A stretch of DNA of 64,000 nucleotides from Sphingobacteriaceae bacterium (GTDB taxonomy: Bacteria > Bacteroidota > Bacteroidia > B-17B0 > Aurantibacillaceae): NCBI GenBank assembly GCA_002319075.1, contig NVQB01000001.1, forward strand, positions 2,356,001 through 2,420,000, written 5' to 3'. Below are positions 46,338-56,247 of the stretch, piece by piece. The notes beneath the pieces are model-generated. The model ran no database searches. It was not told where the DNA came from and saw only the letters and a program-made list of their open reading frames with translations. Position 1 is the first letter of the stretch. Every line of letters starts with the position of its first letter. The position numbers and the translations under genes were made by a program.

Positions 46338-47189
46338 ATGAAGATCCAAAAAAACCTCCCGATAGCTATCGGGATAAAAAAAATAAGCTTTCTTGCTTTA
46401 ATTTGTCTTATAGCTTACGCTTGTGGTACCGATAAAAAAGAAACCCCCGAAAATACCCAGCCAGTTGCAAAGACAGTTCCCGCAATTTCTTATTCCATTG
46501 TAAAAACCTACCCGCACGATACTACTGCATTTACGGAAGGTTTGTTATTTAACGAAGGACAATTATTCGAAAGCACAGGGGATGTTGATTACCTCCCTCA
46601 AACAAAATCTGCCTTGGGAATTGTGAACCTGGAAACAGGCAAACTCGATTTAAAAGTTGAAATAGACAAGACTGCGCACTTTGGCGAAGGAATGGTTATT
46701 CTAAATGGCAAGATCTATCAGGTAACGTTAGATAGCCATGTTGGATTTGTGTACGACGCGAAAACTTATAAAAAAATAGATCAGTTTAATTATCAAAACG
46801 AGGGTTGGGGACTAACTACCGACGGAAAAAGTATCATAATGAGTAATGGCACTTTTAATCTCACATACATAAATCCTTTAACCTATGCGATAGAAAAAAC
46901 CGTAGCGGTAACTGAACAAGGGTACGGACTCGATCATTTGAATGAACTGGAATATATTAAAGGATTTATTTATGCAAATGTTTGGATGACAAATTACGTT
47001 GTAAAAATAAATCCCGAAACCGGAGAAGTAGTGGGTAAACTCGACCTGGACGATCTTAACGTTAAATCAAGAGAAAAGCAGCCGCGTTCCCTGGAAATGA
47101 ATGGAATAGCATACGATGCGATTTCTGATAAAATTTTGGTGACTGGTAAATTATGGCCAAACATCTATGAAATAAGTTTTCCTCACTAA
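46338..47189 (+). CDS. Glutaminyl-peptide cyclotransferase-like lipoprotein
   Basis: 283 residues. Lipoprotein signal ending LIAYACGTD. The body is a five-bladed propeller of the plant-type glutamine cyclotransferase family: SIVKTYPHDTTAFTEGLLF, QLFESTGDVDYL, HFGEGMVILNGKIYQVT, then LDHLNELEYIKGFIYANVW. It converts N-terminal Gln to pyroglutamate in the periplasm. The CCGATA palindrome lies within codons 7-13 and encodes part of the n-region of the signal peptide. It starts five bases after cysS. Confidence 0.88.
   Translation: MKIQKNLPIAIGIKKISFLALICLIAYACGTDKKETPENTQPVAKTVPAISYSIVKTYPHDTTAFTEGLLFNEGQLFESTGDVDYLPQTKSALGIVNLETGKLDLKVEIDKTAHFGEGMVILNGKIYQVTLDSHVGFVYDAKTYKKIDQFNYQNEGWGLTTDGKSIIMSNGTFNLTYINPLTYAIEKTVAVTEQGYGLDHLNELEYIKGFIYANVWMTNYVVKINPETGEVVGKLDLDDLNVKSREKQPRSLEMNGIAYDAISDKILVTGKLWPNIYEISFPH
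46357..46374. repeat. CCGATA palindrome inside a reading frame
   Basis: TCCCGATAGCTATCGGGA, an 18-base perfect palindrome, lies in the first codons of the cyclotransferase gene and is read as roughly LPIAIG. Its outer arms are identical to those in the terminator at 10939-10964. Confidence 0.85.
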
Positions 47190-47413
47190 TTTCTGAACTT
47201 AATTTATTCACACTTGCCAACATGCCTTTTATTACCGGGAAAATTTAATTTTCTTTATAAAAGATTTTCGAGAAAAGAAGGTTTCCTGACTTCAACAATC
47301 CGGTATCAGCAATAATTTGCCGAGTTTAGAAAGGAATGGTTTTCCTACAATTTTAATTATAAGAGCGCACAAAAGCGTTTAAAAACTTTAATGCCTGTTA
47401 GAAGGTTACTATT

Positions 47414-50239
47414 ATGATCACAAAACAAACCGAGAAAAAATTATTTTTACTGGATGCTTACGCCTTAATTTACCGCGCGTATTTTGCTTTTAGTACTAAC
47501 CCACGCGTTAACTCAAAGGGTTTTAATACCTCTGCTATTTTTGGATTCACCAACACATTACTTGAAATTCTGAATAAAGAAAAACCAAGTCACATTGCGG
47601 TTGTATTTGATATGGAGGGTCCAACACAGCGTCATGTAGAGTTTGAAGCGTATAAGGCTAACCGCGAAGAAATGCCTGAGGACTTACGCAAATCAATCCC
47701 TTTCATTTTTGAACTTGTAAGAGGGTTTAATATAGAAGTGTTGGGATTAGAAGGTTACGAAGCAGATGATGTGATAGGAACACTTGCTATTAAGGCAGAA
47801 AAAGCAGGCTTCACTACCTATATGATGACGCCTGATAAAGATTACGGACAGCTTGTAGATGCAAATACTTTTATTTACAAACCAGCGCGTTTAGGAAATG
47901 GCGCTGAAATACTGGGCGTTGAAGAGATTTGCAAAAAGTGGGAAATTAGAAATGTAGCAGAGTTGATTGATATTTTAGGATTGATGGGGGATAAAGTCGA
48001 CAACATTCCTGGCATTCCCGGAGTGGGCGAGAAGACAGCCATTCAACTTATAAAAGATTATGGAAGCATCGAAAATTTATATCTCAATACCGACAAACTT
48101 AAAGGAAAATTAAAAGAAAAAGTTGAGAACAATAAAGAGATGGCGCTTCAATCAAAAAGATTAGCAACCATTTGTCTCGATTGTCCTGTAGAGCTTGACG
48201 AGGAAAAATTAAAATTAAGAGAGCCGAACAAACCTGCCTTGCTCGAAGTGTTCAAAGAACTCGAATTTAGAGCAATTGCTCAAAAAGTAATAGGTGAGGA
48301 CATTGGAGGAAAAGAAAAACTTCCTGCAGAAAAACCTAAAGGAAATTCCGCTCAAGGAGATTTATTCAATACATCAGACGATTCATTGCCGGCTGATTCA
48401 CCCTCAGAGCCCGCTCCAACCAACTTTAAAACGATTGCAGAGGTTGAACACGCTTACGAATTGGTTGATACGGATGAAAAGTTGGCTTCGCTAATGGCAT
48501 TGCTTCAACAACACTCTGAATTTTGTTTTGACAGTGAAACAACTTCACTCAATACCCTGGAAGCAGAAATAGTTGGTTTTTCATTTGCGATAAAAGCTCA
48601 CAGCGCTTATTATGTGCCGTTTCCAGCAGACAGATCGGAAGCTTTCGCGAAACTAAATGTCTTTCGCGAACTGTTTGAAGACGAATCAAAAACGTTAATA
48701 GGGCAAAACATTAAATACGATTTTCAGATTCTAAAAAATTATGGCATCGAAATAAAAAACAAATTGTTTGATACCATGGTGGCGCATTTTCTAATTATGC
48801 CCGAAATGCGACATAACATGGATATTTTATCGCAGACTTACCTTGGTTACACACCGGTGAGTATTGAAACCCTCATTGGAAAGAAAGGAAAAGAACAATT
48901 AAGCATGCGTGATGTGGAGATCGAAAAGATAAAAGAATACGCTGCTGAAGATGCTGATGTAACGTATCAACTTAAAACCGCTTTCGCCCCTAAACTGGAA
49001 GAAAACGAAGTAGAAAAATTATTTACGGAAGTAGAGGTTCCGCTAATTAAAGTTTTAGCAAATATAGAACGCGAAGGCATTAATCTTGATGTTCCGGCCT
49101 TACGCGAGTTCTCTGCGCAACTACAGGGCGATATAACTCTTGTTGAAAAAGAAATTCAGGATTTTGCCGGAACTAAATTTAATGTTTCGTCTCCGAAACA
49201 AGTAGGTGAAATTTTATTTGATTATTTGAAAATTGTAGAGAAGCCAAAAAAAACGAAAACCGGTCAGTATGCTACAGGTGAAGATGTGCTGAGCAAATTG
49301 GAAAACGCACATCCCATAGTCTCAAAAATTCTGGATTACCGCGAATTAGTTAAGCTTAAAAATACCTATGTGGATACTTTACCGGAACTGGTAAATGAAA
49401 AAACAAAACGCATTCATACTTCCTTTAACCAGGTGGTTGCTGTAACAGGGCGTTTGAGTAGTGACAACCCTAATTTGCAAAATATTCCAATTCGTACTGA
49501 GAGAGGGCGACAAATCAGAAAAGCATTTATTCCAAGAGATAGCGATCATATTTTATTGAGTGCCGATTATTCGCAAATTGAATTAAGAATCGTGGCAAGC
49601 ATTAGTGGGGATAAAAATATGTGCGAAGCTTTTCAATTAGGCAAAGATATCCACACTGCAACAGCGGCAAAAGTTTTTGGAGTTGCTGAAGCTGATGTAA
49701 CAAAAGAAATGCGTTATAAAAGTAAAAGTGTAAACTTCGGAATCATCTATGGCCAGGGTGCTTTCGGTTTATCCGAAAATTTAAACATCTCCCGTGGTGA
49801 AGCCAAAGAACTCATTGATAACTATTTTAAAGAGTACGGCGCCATAAAAAGCTACATGGACGAGACCATTAATTTTGCACGCGAAAATGGCTATGTGAAA
49901 ACCCTACTTGGACGTAAACGCTGGCTGCGCGACATTACTTCAAACAACGCTACGGTAAGAAGTTATGCAGAAAGAAATGCTATTAACGCCCCTATCCAGG
50001 GCTCTGCGGCCGATATGATTAAAGTGGCTATGATAAACATTTATAAGGAGTTTGAAAGGCAAAACTTTAAATCAAAAATGTTATTGCAGGTGCATGATGA
50101 GTTAGTGTTTGATATTTATAAACCAGAGTTGGAATTAGTTAAACCCATCATTGAAAAATTAATGAGCGAAGCTTTACCTCTGGCAGTACCCGTTGAGGTT
50201 GGCCTTGGAACCGGTGAGAACTGGCTCGCGGCTCATTAG
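47414..50239 (+). CDS. polA: DNA polymerase I
   Basis: 941 residues with all three domains. The 5'-3' exonuclease (about 1-300) has LLDAYALIYRAYFAF and GYEADDVIGTLA. The 3'-5' exonuclease (about 345-540) looks active: CFDSETTSLNTLE holds the Asp-x-Glu metal pair and YAAEDADVTYQL a later Asp. The polymerase domain (about 570-941) has LSADYSQIELRIVA (motif A), RYKSKSVNFGIIYGQGAFGL (motif B, positions about 757-776) and LLQVHDELVFDI (motif C). A low-complexity linker (about 300-340) joins the first two. Confidence 0.97.
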   Translation: MITKQTEKKLFLLDAYALIYRAYFAFSTNPRVNSKGFNTSAIFGFTNTLLEILNKEKPSHIAVVFDMEGPTQRHVEFEAYKANREEMPEDLRKSIPFIFELVRGFNIEVLGLEGYEADDVIGTLAIKAEKAGFTTYMMTPDKDYGQLVDANTFIYKPARLGNGAEILGVEEICKKWEIRNVAELIDILGLMGDKVDNIPGIPGVGEKTAIQLIKDYGSIENLYLNTDKLKGKLKEKVENNKEMALQSKRLATICLDCPVELDEEKLKLREPNKPALLEVFKELEFRAIAQKVIGEDIGGKEKLPAEKPKGNSAQGDLFNTSDDSLPADSPSEPAPTNFKTIAEVEHAYELVDTDEKLASLMALLQQHSEFCFDSETTSLNTLEAEIVGFSFAIKAHSAYYVPFPADRSEAFAKLNVFRELFEDESKTLIGQNIKYDFQILKNYGIEIKNKLFDTMVAHFLIMPEMRHNMDILSQTYLGYTPVSIETLIGKKGKEQLSMRDVEIEKIKEYAAEDADVTYQLKTAFAPKLEENEVEKLFTEVEVPLIKVLANIEREGINLDVPALREFSAQLQGDITLVEKEIQDFAGTKFNVSSPKQVGEILFDYLKIVEKPKKTKTGQYATGEDVLSKLENAHPIVSKILDYRELVKLKNTYVDTLPELVNEKTKRIHTSFNQVVAVTGRLSSDNPNLQNIPIRTERGRQIRKAFIPRDSDHILLSADYSQIELRIVASISGDKNMCEAFQLGKDIHTATAAKVFGVAEADVTKEMRYKSKSVNFGIIYGQGAFGLSENLNISRGEAKELIDNYFKEYGAIKSYMDETINFARENGYVKTLLGRKRWLRDITSNNATVRSYAERNAINAPIQGSAADMIKVAMINIYKEFERQNFKSKMLLQVHDELVFDIYKPELELVKPIIEKLMSEALPLAVPVEVGLGTGENWLAAH

Positions 50240-50306
50240 ACCGTTTTAAAAAATCCATTAAAAAAGCAGGAGGGCAATATTTCTGTCATTGGTCCGTTTG
50301 AAGACT

Positions 50307-51209
50307 ATGAAAAAATATGCAATAGTTCTCTTTGCTTTAATTTCTGTTCTCTCTGCTAAAGCACAAAAAGATAGTTTAAAAAAGATCCGCTTTTCAGGCA
50401 TACAAGCCGATATCGGGACACATTATTTTCCTGACTACAAGCAGCTCAGTCGGGAAGACTATCAGAAATTTGTAAAGAATAACAAACTTCTTTATGCCGA
50501 TGTTTCAGGATACAAAGTACAAAACGGGTATTATTACACCAGTTACGAGGGCCTTGTAGGACTTAGATTTTACGCTACTATCCAAGATTCTAGAAAATTA
50601 AAAAAAGAAGTCCATATGGGACTGCGATACGGACAGGAGAGTAATATCGGACTCAGTCTTAATAAAAGCACTCATGACACGGTAGCGGTTTACACAAGTG
50701 GAAATAACGAAACCTACTATAAGATAAGAACAACAGACAACAACTACAATTTCGGAATTAGTTCTCAAAAACTAATTTTACCACTCGGTTTTAATTTTAC
50801 TACAAATAAAGATAAGCACATTTGGATCAGTTACGGTGTTGAAGTTTCACCATTTATAAATTTTAAATACCAGTTCCAGTCTTATTATAGTACGAGCTAT
50901 ATTTATACATTAGTGAAACAAGGCGATAGCTTAATGAGTCCGGAAAACTTAACCACTAACAATTCCCGCTTTAACACTAGTTATTATGGAGGTAGTGAAA
51001 GAACTAAATTAAATGGTGTAGGTTATGGAGCTTACCTTTCACTTCCATTCGCAGTTTACCTGCATCCCTTTTTAAAAACACGTTTCTTAAAACATATTAA
51101 TCTTATGGCTTCCATAACGCCGGGTCTTGTTTACTCTTACAGTAAATTTTATGGATCTACAACAGCAGGTGGAGCAAACTTCGCAGTAGGAGTCAGGTAC
51201 AATTGGTAG
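50307..51209 (+). CDS. Putative outer-membrane beta-barrel protein, unknown function
   Basis: 300 residues from the ATG at 50307 (a TTG at 50289 would precede the signal peptide). Signal peptide MKKYAIVLFALISVLSAKAQ. The mature region alternates polar and hydrophobic residues with many Tyr, Ser and Asn, and ends VGVRYNW, so the C terminus is an aromatic residue as in outer-membrane barrels. I do not recognise the family. It lies between polA and a T9SS gene with no evident functional link. Confidence 0.7.
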   Translation: MKKYAIVLFALISVLSAKAQKDSLKKIRFSGIQADIGTHYFPDYKQLSREDYQKFVKNNKLLYADVSGYKVQNGYYYTSYEGLVGLRFYATIQDSRKLKKEVHMGLRYGQESNIGLSLNKSTHDTVAVYTSGNNETYYKIRTTDNNYNFGISSQKLILPLGFNFTTNKDKHIWISYGVEVSPFINFKYQFQSYYSTSYIYTLVKQGDSLMSPENLTTNNSRFNTSYYGGSERTKLNGVGYGAYLSLPFAVYLHPFLKTRFLKHINLMASITPGLVYSYSKFYGSTTAGGANFAVGVRYNW

Positions 51210-51275
51210 GGCAGGTTTCCTGTTAAATTATTTGATACCTGCAATGCTATGATTATATTTATGTAAACATAGCCC

Positions 51276-53462
51276 ATGAAAAGACTTCTATTTTCTCTCT
51301 TCGTTTTTACTGCTTCAAATTTTTATTCTCAGTCTGCCTCCGATGCAGCAGTTCAATTGAGTGCTAGTGTGCAGGCAAGTCCCGCTCAAATTACATTAAA
51401 CTGGATTGGCAATGCTACAAGTACCCAATACCAGGTGTATAGAAAATTAAAGACTTCTTTTTCCTGGGGTAGCTCCCTCGCTACTTTAAATGGAACAGCA
51501 ACGAGTTATGTCGATAATTCAGTAATCTTAGGAGAAAATTATGAGTACCGCGTCTCCCGCAGTGGATCAGGGTATAGCGGACATGGTTATATTAATTCTG
51601 GGATTCGAGTTCCGGAAATTGCTTACCGCGGAAAATTAATTTTGCTGGTTGACAGTAGTTTTATTGTTGCATTATCGTCGGAGCTTTCGAGATTGGTAGC
51701 AGACATTGAAGGTGACGGCTGGGAAGTTATTCGCCACGATGTACTAAGAACAGCTTCTGTAACGCATGTAAAAGAGTTAATCGTTAACGACTACACAGCC
51801 GATACGTCTTTAACAACTAAAGCCGTTTTTTTGGTTGGACATGTACCTGTTCCCTACAGCGGAAATATAAATCCAGACGGGCACAGTGATCATCTCGGCG
51901 CCTGGCCTGCAGATTGTTATTACGGAGACGTTAACGGCAACTGGACAGACAGCTTTGTAAACTCTACAACGGCATCACCCGCAAGGACACAAAATACGCC
52001 AGGCGATGGTAAATTTGATCAAAGTATAATTCCAAGTGATTTGGAGCTACAAGTGGGTAGAGTTGATTTTAATAACATGCCGGCATTTACTTCTTCAGAG
52101 CAACAACTTTTAAAAAACTACCTTGATAAAGATCACGCCTATCGTAAAAAAATATTCGCTCCAGTGAAACAAGCTGTTGTGGATGATAACTTCGGCTACT
52201 TTAGCAGTGAGGCATTTGCAGCCAGCGGTTATAAAAACTTTGGCCCACTTGTAGGTACAACCAATGTTTCGAATGCCGATTACTTTACGAGTATGACTGG
52301 CACAAGTTATGCCTGGTCTTACGGCTGTGGTGGCGGCAGTTATACGAGTGCGGGAGGGATCGGTTCGACTTCTAATTTTGCGTCCTCAAATCTTGAAGGA
52401 GTTTTTACCATGCTTTTTGGTTCGTATTTTGGCGATTGGGATTCACAGGACAATTTTTTAAAGGCACCTTTAGCGCAGGGAAAAATATTAACAAGTGTTT
52501 GGTCCGGGCGGCCTCATTACCAATTTCACCATATGGGATTAGGTGAAAACATTGGTTATGGTGTTTTACAAACGCAAAATAATCCCGGTAATTTATATTA
52601 TGCAAGTCCTACTTCTATTACAGGACGCTGGATCCACAATGCTCTGATGGGCGATCCTACTTTAAGAAATGATGTGGTGGCGCCGGTAGCAAATGTAGTG
52701 GCTACAAAAGTGGGATACAATTGTCACATCTCTTGGAGTGCAAGTACCGAATCAAACACCATTGGATATAATATTTATATGAAGAACGACACCAACGCTT
52801 CCTATGTAAAATTAAATGCGACACCTGTAACAAGTACAAGCTATACCGACAATTGTTTGCAGTATAAAGGAGTTTATACTTACATGGTTAGAACATTAAA
52901 GCTCGAAGATGTTCCCAGCGGCACCTATTACAATATGAGCGAAGGAATTTCAGATACAGCCTATAACTCCAGCCCCTCCAAAATATATGCGGCATTTTCA
53001 GCATCTCTGACAGGCGCACAAATTAATTTTTCGAATACAAGTATTAGCGCAACAAATTACTTTTGGGATTTTGGAAATGGACAAAACAGTACTTTAATGA
53101 ATCCGTCTATTAACTACAATCAAAACAACCTTTATGTCATCACGCTAATAGCGAGCAATACCTGCGACCAGGATACCATTTACCAAACAATTCAAATAAC
53201 AGAAGTCGGTCTAAAAGAGTTTTCAGAAAATAAGGCAGTTAAATTATTCCCAAATCCCAGCAAAGGAATTGTCAGTATCCGTTTCGAAAAAGAGGAAGTG
53301 TTTTCTGTTGACATATACAATAGCGAAGGAAGAATAGTGGCAGAGTTTCACACGGTTCTATCTGATGAAGAAATTAATTTGCAGACGCTGCCTAAAGGAC
53401 TTTACCTGGCACGAATAAGCACAGAAGCTAAATCCGCTTTAAAGAAATTTATGATAGAATAA
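51276..53462 (+). CDS. T9SS type A protein with FN3, C25-like and PKD regions
   Basis: 728 residues. Signal peptide (about 1-18), fibronectin type III-like domain (about 28-105: SVQASPAQITLNWIGNATST, read about residues 30-50), then a large domain (about 110-480) with GKLILLVDSSFIVAL, KAVFLVGHVPVPYSG and ADCYYGDVNGNW, which recalls the gingipain (C25) Rossmann-like fold. A second FN3-like domain, a PKD domain (INFSNTSISATNYFWDFGNG, about 575-595) and a type A sorting domain (VKLFPNPSKGIVSI, then LPKGLYLARIS) follow. The catalytic Cys-His pair of true C25 peptidases is not evident, so enzymatic activity is doubtful. Confidence 0.83.
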   Translation: MKRLLFSLFVFTASNFYSQSASDAAVQLSASVQASPAQITLNWIGNATSTQYQVYRKLKTSFSWGSSLATLNGTATSYVDNSVILGENYEYRVSRSGSGYSGHGYINSGIRVPEIAYRGKLILLVDSSFIVALSSELSRLVADIEGDGWEVIRHDVLRTASVTHVKELIVNDYTADTSLTTKAVFLVGHVPVPYSGNINPDGHSDHLGAWPADCYYGDVNGNWTDSFVNSTTASPARTQNTPGDGKFDQSIIPSDLELQVGRVDFNNMPAFTSSEQQLLKNYLDKDHAYRKKIFAPVKQAVVDDNFGYFSSEAFAASGYKNFGPLVGTTNVSNADYFTSMTGTSYAWSYGCGGGSYTSAGGIGSTSNFASSNLEGVFTMLFGSYFGDWDSQDNFLKAPLAQGKILTSVWSGRPHYQFHHMGLGENIGYGVLQTQNNPGNLYYASPTSITGRWIHNALMGDPTLRNDVVAPVANVVATKVGYNCHISWSASTESNTIGYNIYMKNDTNASYVKLNATPVTSTSYTDNCLQYKGVYTYMVRTLKLEDVPSGTYYNMSEGISDTAYNSSPSKIYAAFSASLTGAQINFSNTSISATNYFWDFGNGQNSTLMNPSINYNQNNLYVITLIASNTCDQDTIYQTIQITEVGLKEFSENKAVKLFPNPSKGIVSIRFEKEEVFSVDIYNSEGRIVAEFHTVLSDEEINLQTLPKGLYLARISTEAKSALKKFMIE

Positions 53463-53464
53463 GA

Positions 53465-54706
53465 TTAATCTTTTACGCAACGAATACTCAAACCAGAAGT
53501 TGCGTACATATAGTATGTATTTAAACTCGTGTAAGAATAGTTTAAACTTTTAGCAGATGTGGAGCTTCCGTTTATCCAGAAATAAGCACTGTAGGTTTGA
53601 TCTCTAAAATACTGTGATTGATCACAATACCCACAACCCGTTCCAGAAAATCCACTTTCGTTCGTTCCAGTGTTATAATACCAATAGTCATTACCTACAA
53701 TTCTCATTTTTGCAGCTGCATTTGATCCAAGTTCATTTTCCAGGGCCAGCCAGTCGCTGCTGTTTGCAACGTGCCAACCCAGCGGGGCAATATTTCTTGT
53801 GGAGTTTACACAGTACCAGTTGTATAACTTGCCATATGCAGGCAGAGTGGTTGAGGCATTATTATAATTGCAGTATCCAGCTGTTGAAAGACTACTCCAT
53901 GAGGTAGTATTATTTACAAAGGGAATCGAAGTGCCATCGTTAAAACGATTAACTCTAAGGTTCTCGGTCATCCATTCTTTACCGCCAATTATCACAGTAC
54001 CATAAACATTTCCATTATAATCCGTCACACTCCCGTAGGTAGTTTTAAATTTTATTTCATCACCATAGGCTGTACCATCAGCATTTGTAGCGTAGGCCCT
54101 CACGTAGTAGACAGTATTATTTGTTAGTCCGCTTAGTGTTAGGCTGTACGTGTAGCCGGTAAAAACAGAGGCTGTATACGTTTTTACGAAATTAGTGATC
54201 TTTGGTTTAGCAGTGGTGCTCCAGCAAAAACCTATAGATGTAATGGGTTTACTGGTAACACTTTGAAGGATTGCGGAACATACTGCCGAAGACTGCGTTA
54301 CAGAAGTTGGATTATTTGTTTTAAGTGTAGGAAGCGGTGGAGGATTGGCAGTTGTGAAGGTCAAAGTTTTTCCATAGCCTGTGCGGTATTTATTTGTGGC
54401 GTAAGCCCGCACATAATAAGTCATATTTGCTTCCAAGCCGCTTGCTGTAGCATAAAAATTATCTTCTCCATCTCCCGCCGAAACATGATTGTCGGTGATG
54501 TCCGGAATATGATCATTACTCCAGCAAACACCTTTCTCAAGTATGGGGCCATTTTCAATTTCTGATCCACCCATACGTGCAGTATAACTGGTTATTGCTT
54601 GAATATCACTTGTTGCAATGCGCGGCGCCGACTCATCTTCCTTTTTTTTGCAGGAACTAATGATGGTAATGCACAGAATAAGAAAACAGATTGTTTTAAA
54701 TTTCAT
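53465..54706 (-). CDS. FISUMP-domain lipoprotein with FN3 repeats
   Basis: 413 residues. Lipoprotein signal (ILCITIISSCKKKEDE). Two or three fibronectin type III-like repeats (about 28-220), each with YYVRAYATNxxGTAYG. The C-terminal region (about 225-413) is the fibrobacter-succinogenes major paralogous (FISUMP) domain: VIIGGKEWMTENLRVNRFNDG, read about residues 242-262 and quoted in part, and APLGWHVANSSDWLALENELG, ending in LSIRCVKD. Surface-exposed lipoprotein of unknown function. Its stop is two bases from the convergent T9SS gene. Confidence 0.9.
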   Translation of the reverse strand: MKFKTICFLILCITIISSCKKKEDESAPRIATSDIQAITSYTARMGGSEIENGPILEKGVCWSNDHIPDITDNHVSAGDGEDNFYATASGLEANMTYYVRAYATNKYRTGYGKTLTFTTANPPPLPTLKTNNPTSVTQSSAVCSAILQSVTSKPITSIGFCWSTTAKPKITNFVKTYTASVFTGYTYSLTLSGLTNNTVYYVRAYATNADGTAYGDEIKFKTTYGSVTDYNGNVYGTVIIGGKEWMTENLRVNRFNDGTSIPFVNNTTSWSSLSTAGYCNYNNASTTLPAYGKLYNWYCVNSTRNIAPLGWHVANSSDWLALENELGSNAAAKMRIVGNDYWYYNTGTNESGFSGTGCGYCDQSQYFRDQTYSAYFWINGSSTSAKSLNYSYTSLNTYYMYATSGLSIRCVKD

Positions 54707-54752
54707 TGGGTGTGATTTTTGAAGTCTAAAGATAAACGAATTATGTAAAAAT

Positions 54753-56246
54753 TTATATTTCCTTGCGCATTCGCCCTACCGGAATATCAAGTTGTTCGCG
54801 GTATTTGGCAACCGTGCGTCGTGCAATGTTATAGCCTTTTTCGTTTAACTTGGCACAAAGCTCATCGTCGGTTAGAGGATGTTTTTTATCTTCTTTCTCG
54901 ATATGATCTTTTAAAATATTTTTTATTTCACGACTACTCACTTCTTCTCCACTATCAGTGCTCATACTCTCACTAAAGAAAGTTTTCAATAAAAAAGTGC
55001 CATAAGGTGTCTGTACATATTTGCTGTTAGCCATTCGCGAAACAGTAGAAAGATCAAGTGCAACACGGCTTGCAATGTCTTTTAAAATCATTGGTCGCAG
55101 TTTACTTTCATCACCCGTTGCAAAATAATCGTTTTGATATTCAAGAATGCACTGCATACACATACTCATAGTTGCGTAGCGCTGCTGCAAAGCTTCAATG
55201 AACCACCCGGCACTTTCTATTTTACTCTTAATAAAACCAGAGGCTTCTTTGCTGCTTTTGTCTTTGCTCCTGGTATATTCTTTCAGCATTTCCTGGTAGT
55301 CTTTACTGATCTTAAGATCTGGCATATTTCGACCATTAATACTTAGTTCAGGTTTTCCATCATTAACCGTTACAATAAAGTCAGGAACAACGGCGCTAAA
55401 ACCACTTTCCTTGGTATCAGTGTTTCCTGGACGAGGATTCAAATGGGTAATCTCACTAATGATATCTTTTAACTCTTCATTGTCAATTTCAAGACGCTTT
55501 AAAATTTTATCATAATGTTTCTTCGAAAACTCCTCCATGTGATGCCTGATCACATCCATAGCAAGAACAACTTCTTTAGTTTTTTCGGTTTTGCGTTCAA
55601 GCTGAATGAGTAAACACTCTTGCAAATTTCTTGCACCTACTCCCGGCGGATCAAAACTCTGAAGAATTTTTAAAACGGATTCTATTTCTTTTACGTCGGT
55701 AGTGATGTTGTAATTAAAAGCCAGATCATCAACAATCAAATCGAGCTCGCGGCGAATATAACCATCTTCGTCAAGACACCCTATCAGATAAGTGCCGATA
55801 GTATACTCACGGTCTGTTATATCTTTTAAACCTAACTGCTGTTCTAAAAGCTCCTGAAATCCTACTCCTTCAACAACCACAAAATCGCGTGTTTCGTCAT
55901 CGGGCCCTTTATTTACAACTTCATATTTATAGGAGTCAAGCTCTTCGGCATCCATGTAGTCTTCCATCTCTACATCACTCGCCGAAGTTTTCATTTCTTC
56001 CTCTTTAAACTCGCCGTTATCGTCAAATTCTTCTTCAGGAGCGGTTTCCCCATCATTTTCATTGCTGTATAACTCTTCTTCAGTACTATTTTCCTGATCT
56101 TCCTCAAGTGCGGGATTTACTTCCAACTCTTCTTTAATGCGTTCTTCAAGTGCCAGTGTTGGTAACTGCAATAACTTCATCAGCAAAATTTGCTGAGGCA
56201 GCAGCTTTTGCGAAAGTTTAAGATATTGCGATTGTTTAAGTGCCAT
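54753..56246 (-). CDS. rpoN: RNA polymerase sigma-54 factor
   Basis: 497 residues. N-terminal region I is Gln/Leu-rich (LKQSQYLKLSQKLLPQQILLM at about 3-23, quoted in part, followed by LLQLPTLALEERIKEEL). A long acidic linker (about 45-100) separates it from the core-binding domain (LIGCLDEDGYIRRELD). The C terminus contains the DNA-binding helix-turn-helix and the RpoN box ARRTVAKYREQL. It directs transcription from -24/-12 promoters with AAA+ activators, none of which is in the window. It is one base downstream of tyrS and probably shares its promoter. Confidence 0.96.
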   Translation of the reverse strand: MALKQSQYLKLSQKLLPQQILLMKLLQLPTLALEERIKEELEVNPALEEDQENSTEEELYSNENDGETAPEEEFDDNGEFKEEEMKTSASDVEMEDYMDAEELDSYKYEVVNKGPDDETRDFVVVEGVGFQELLEQQLGLKDITDREYTIGTYLIGCLDEDGYIRRELDLIVDDLAFNYNITTDVKEIESVLKILQSFDPPGVGARNLQECLLIQLERKTEKTKEVVLAMDVIRHHMEEFSKKHYDKILKRLEIDNEELKDIISEITHLNPRPGNTDTKESGFSAVVPDFIVTVNDGKPELSINGRNMPDLKISKDYQEMLKEYTRSKDKSSKEASGFIKSKIESAGWFIEALQQRYATMSMCMQCILEYQNDYFATGDESKLRPMILKDIASRVALDLSTVSRMANSKYVQTPYGTFLLKTFFSESMSTDSGEEVSSREIKNILKDHIEKEDKKHPLTDDELCAKLNEKGYNIARRTVAKYREQLDIPVGRMRKEI

Positions 56247-56247
56247 A

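Noticed and set aside
51211-51242. GCAGGT...ACCTGC inverted repeat after the barrel-like gene as a terminator
   Set aside because: The arms are only six bases with a long loop, and no T-run follows.
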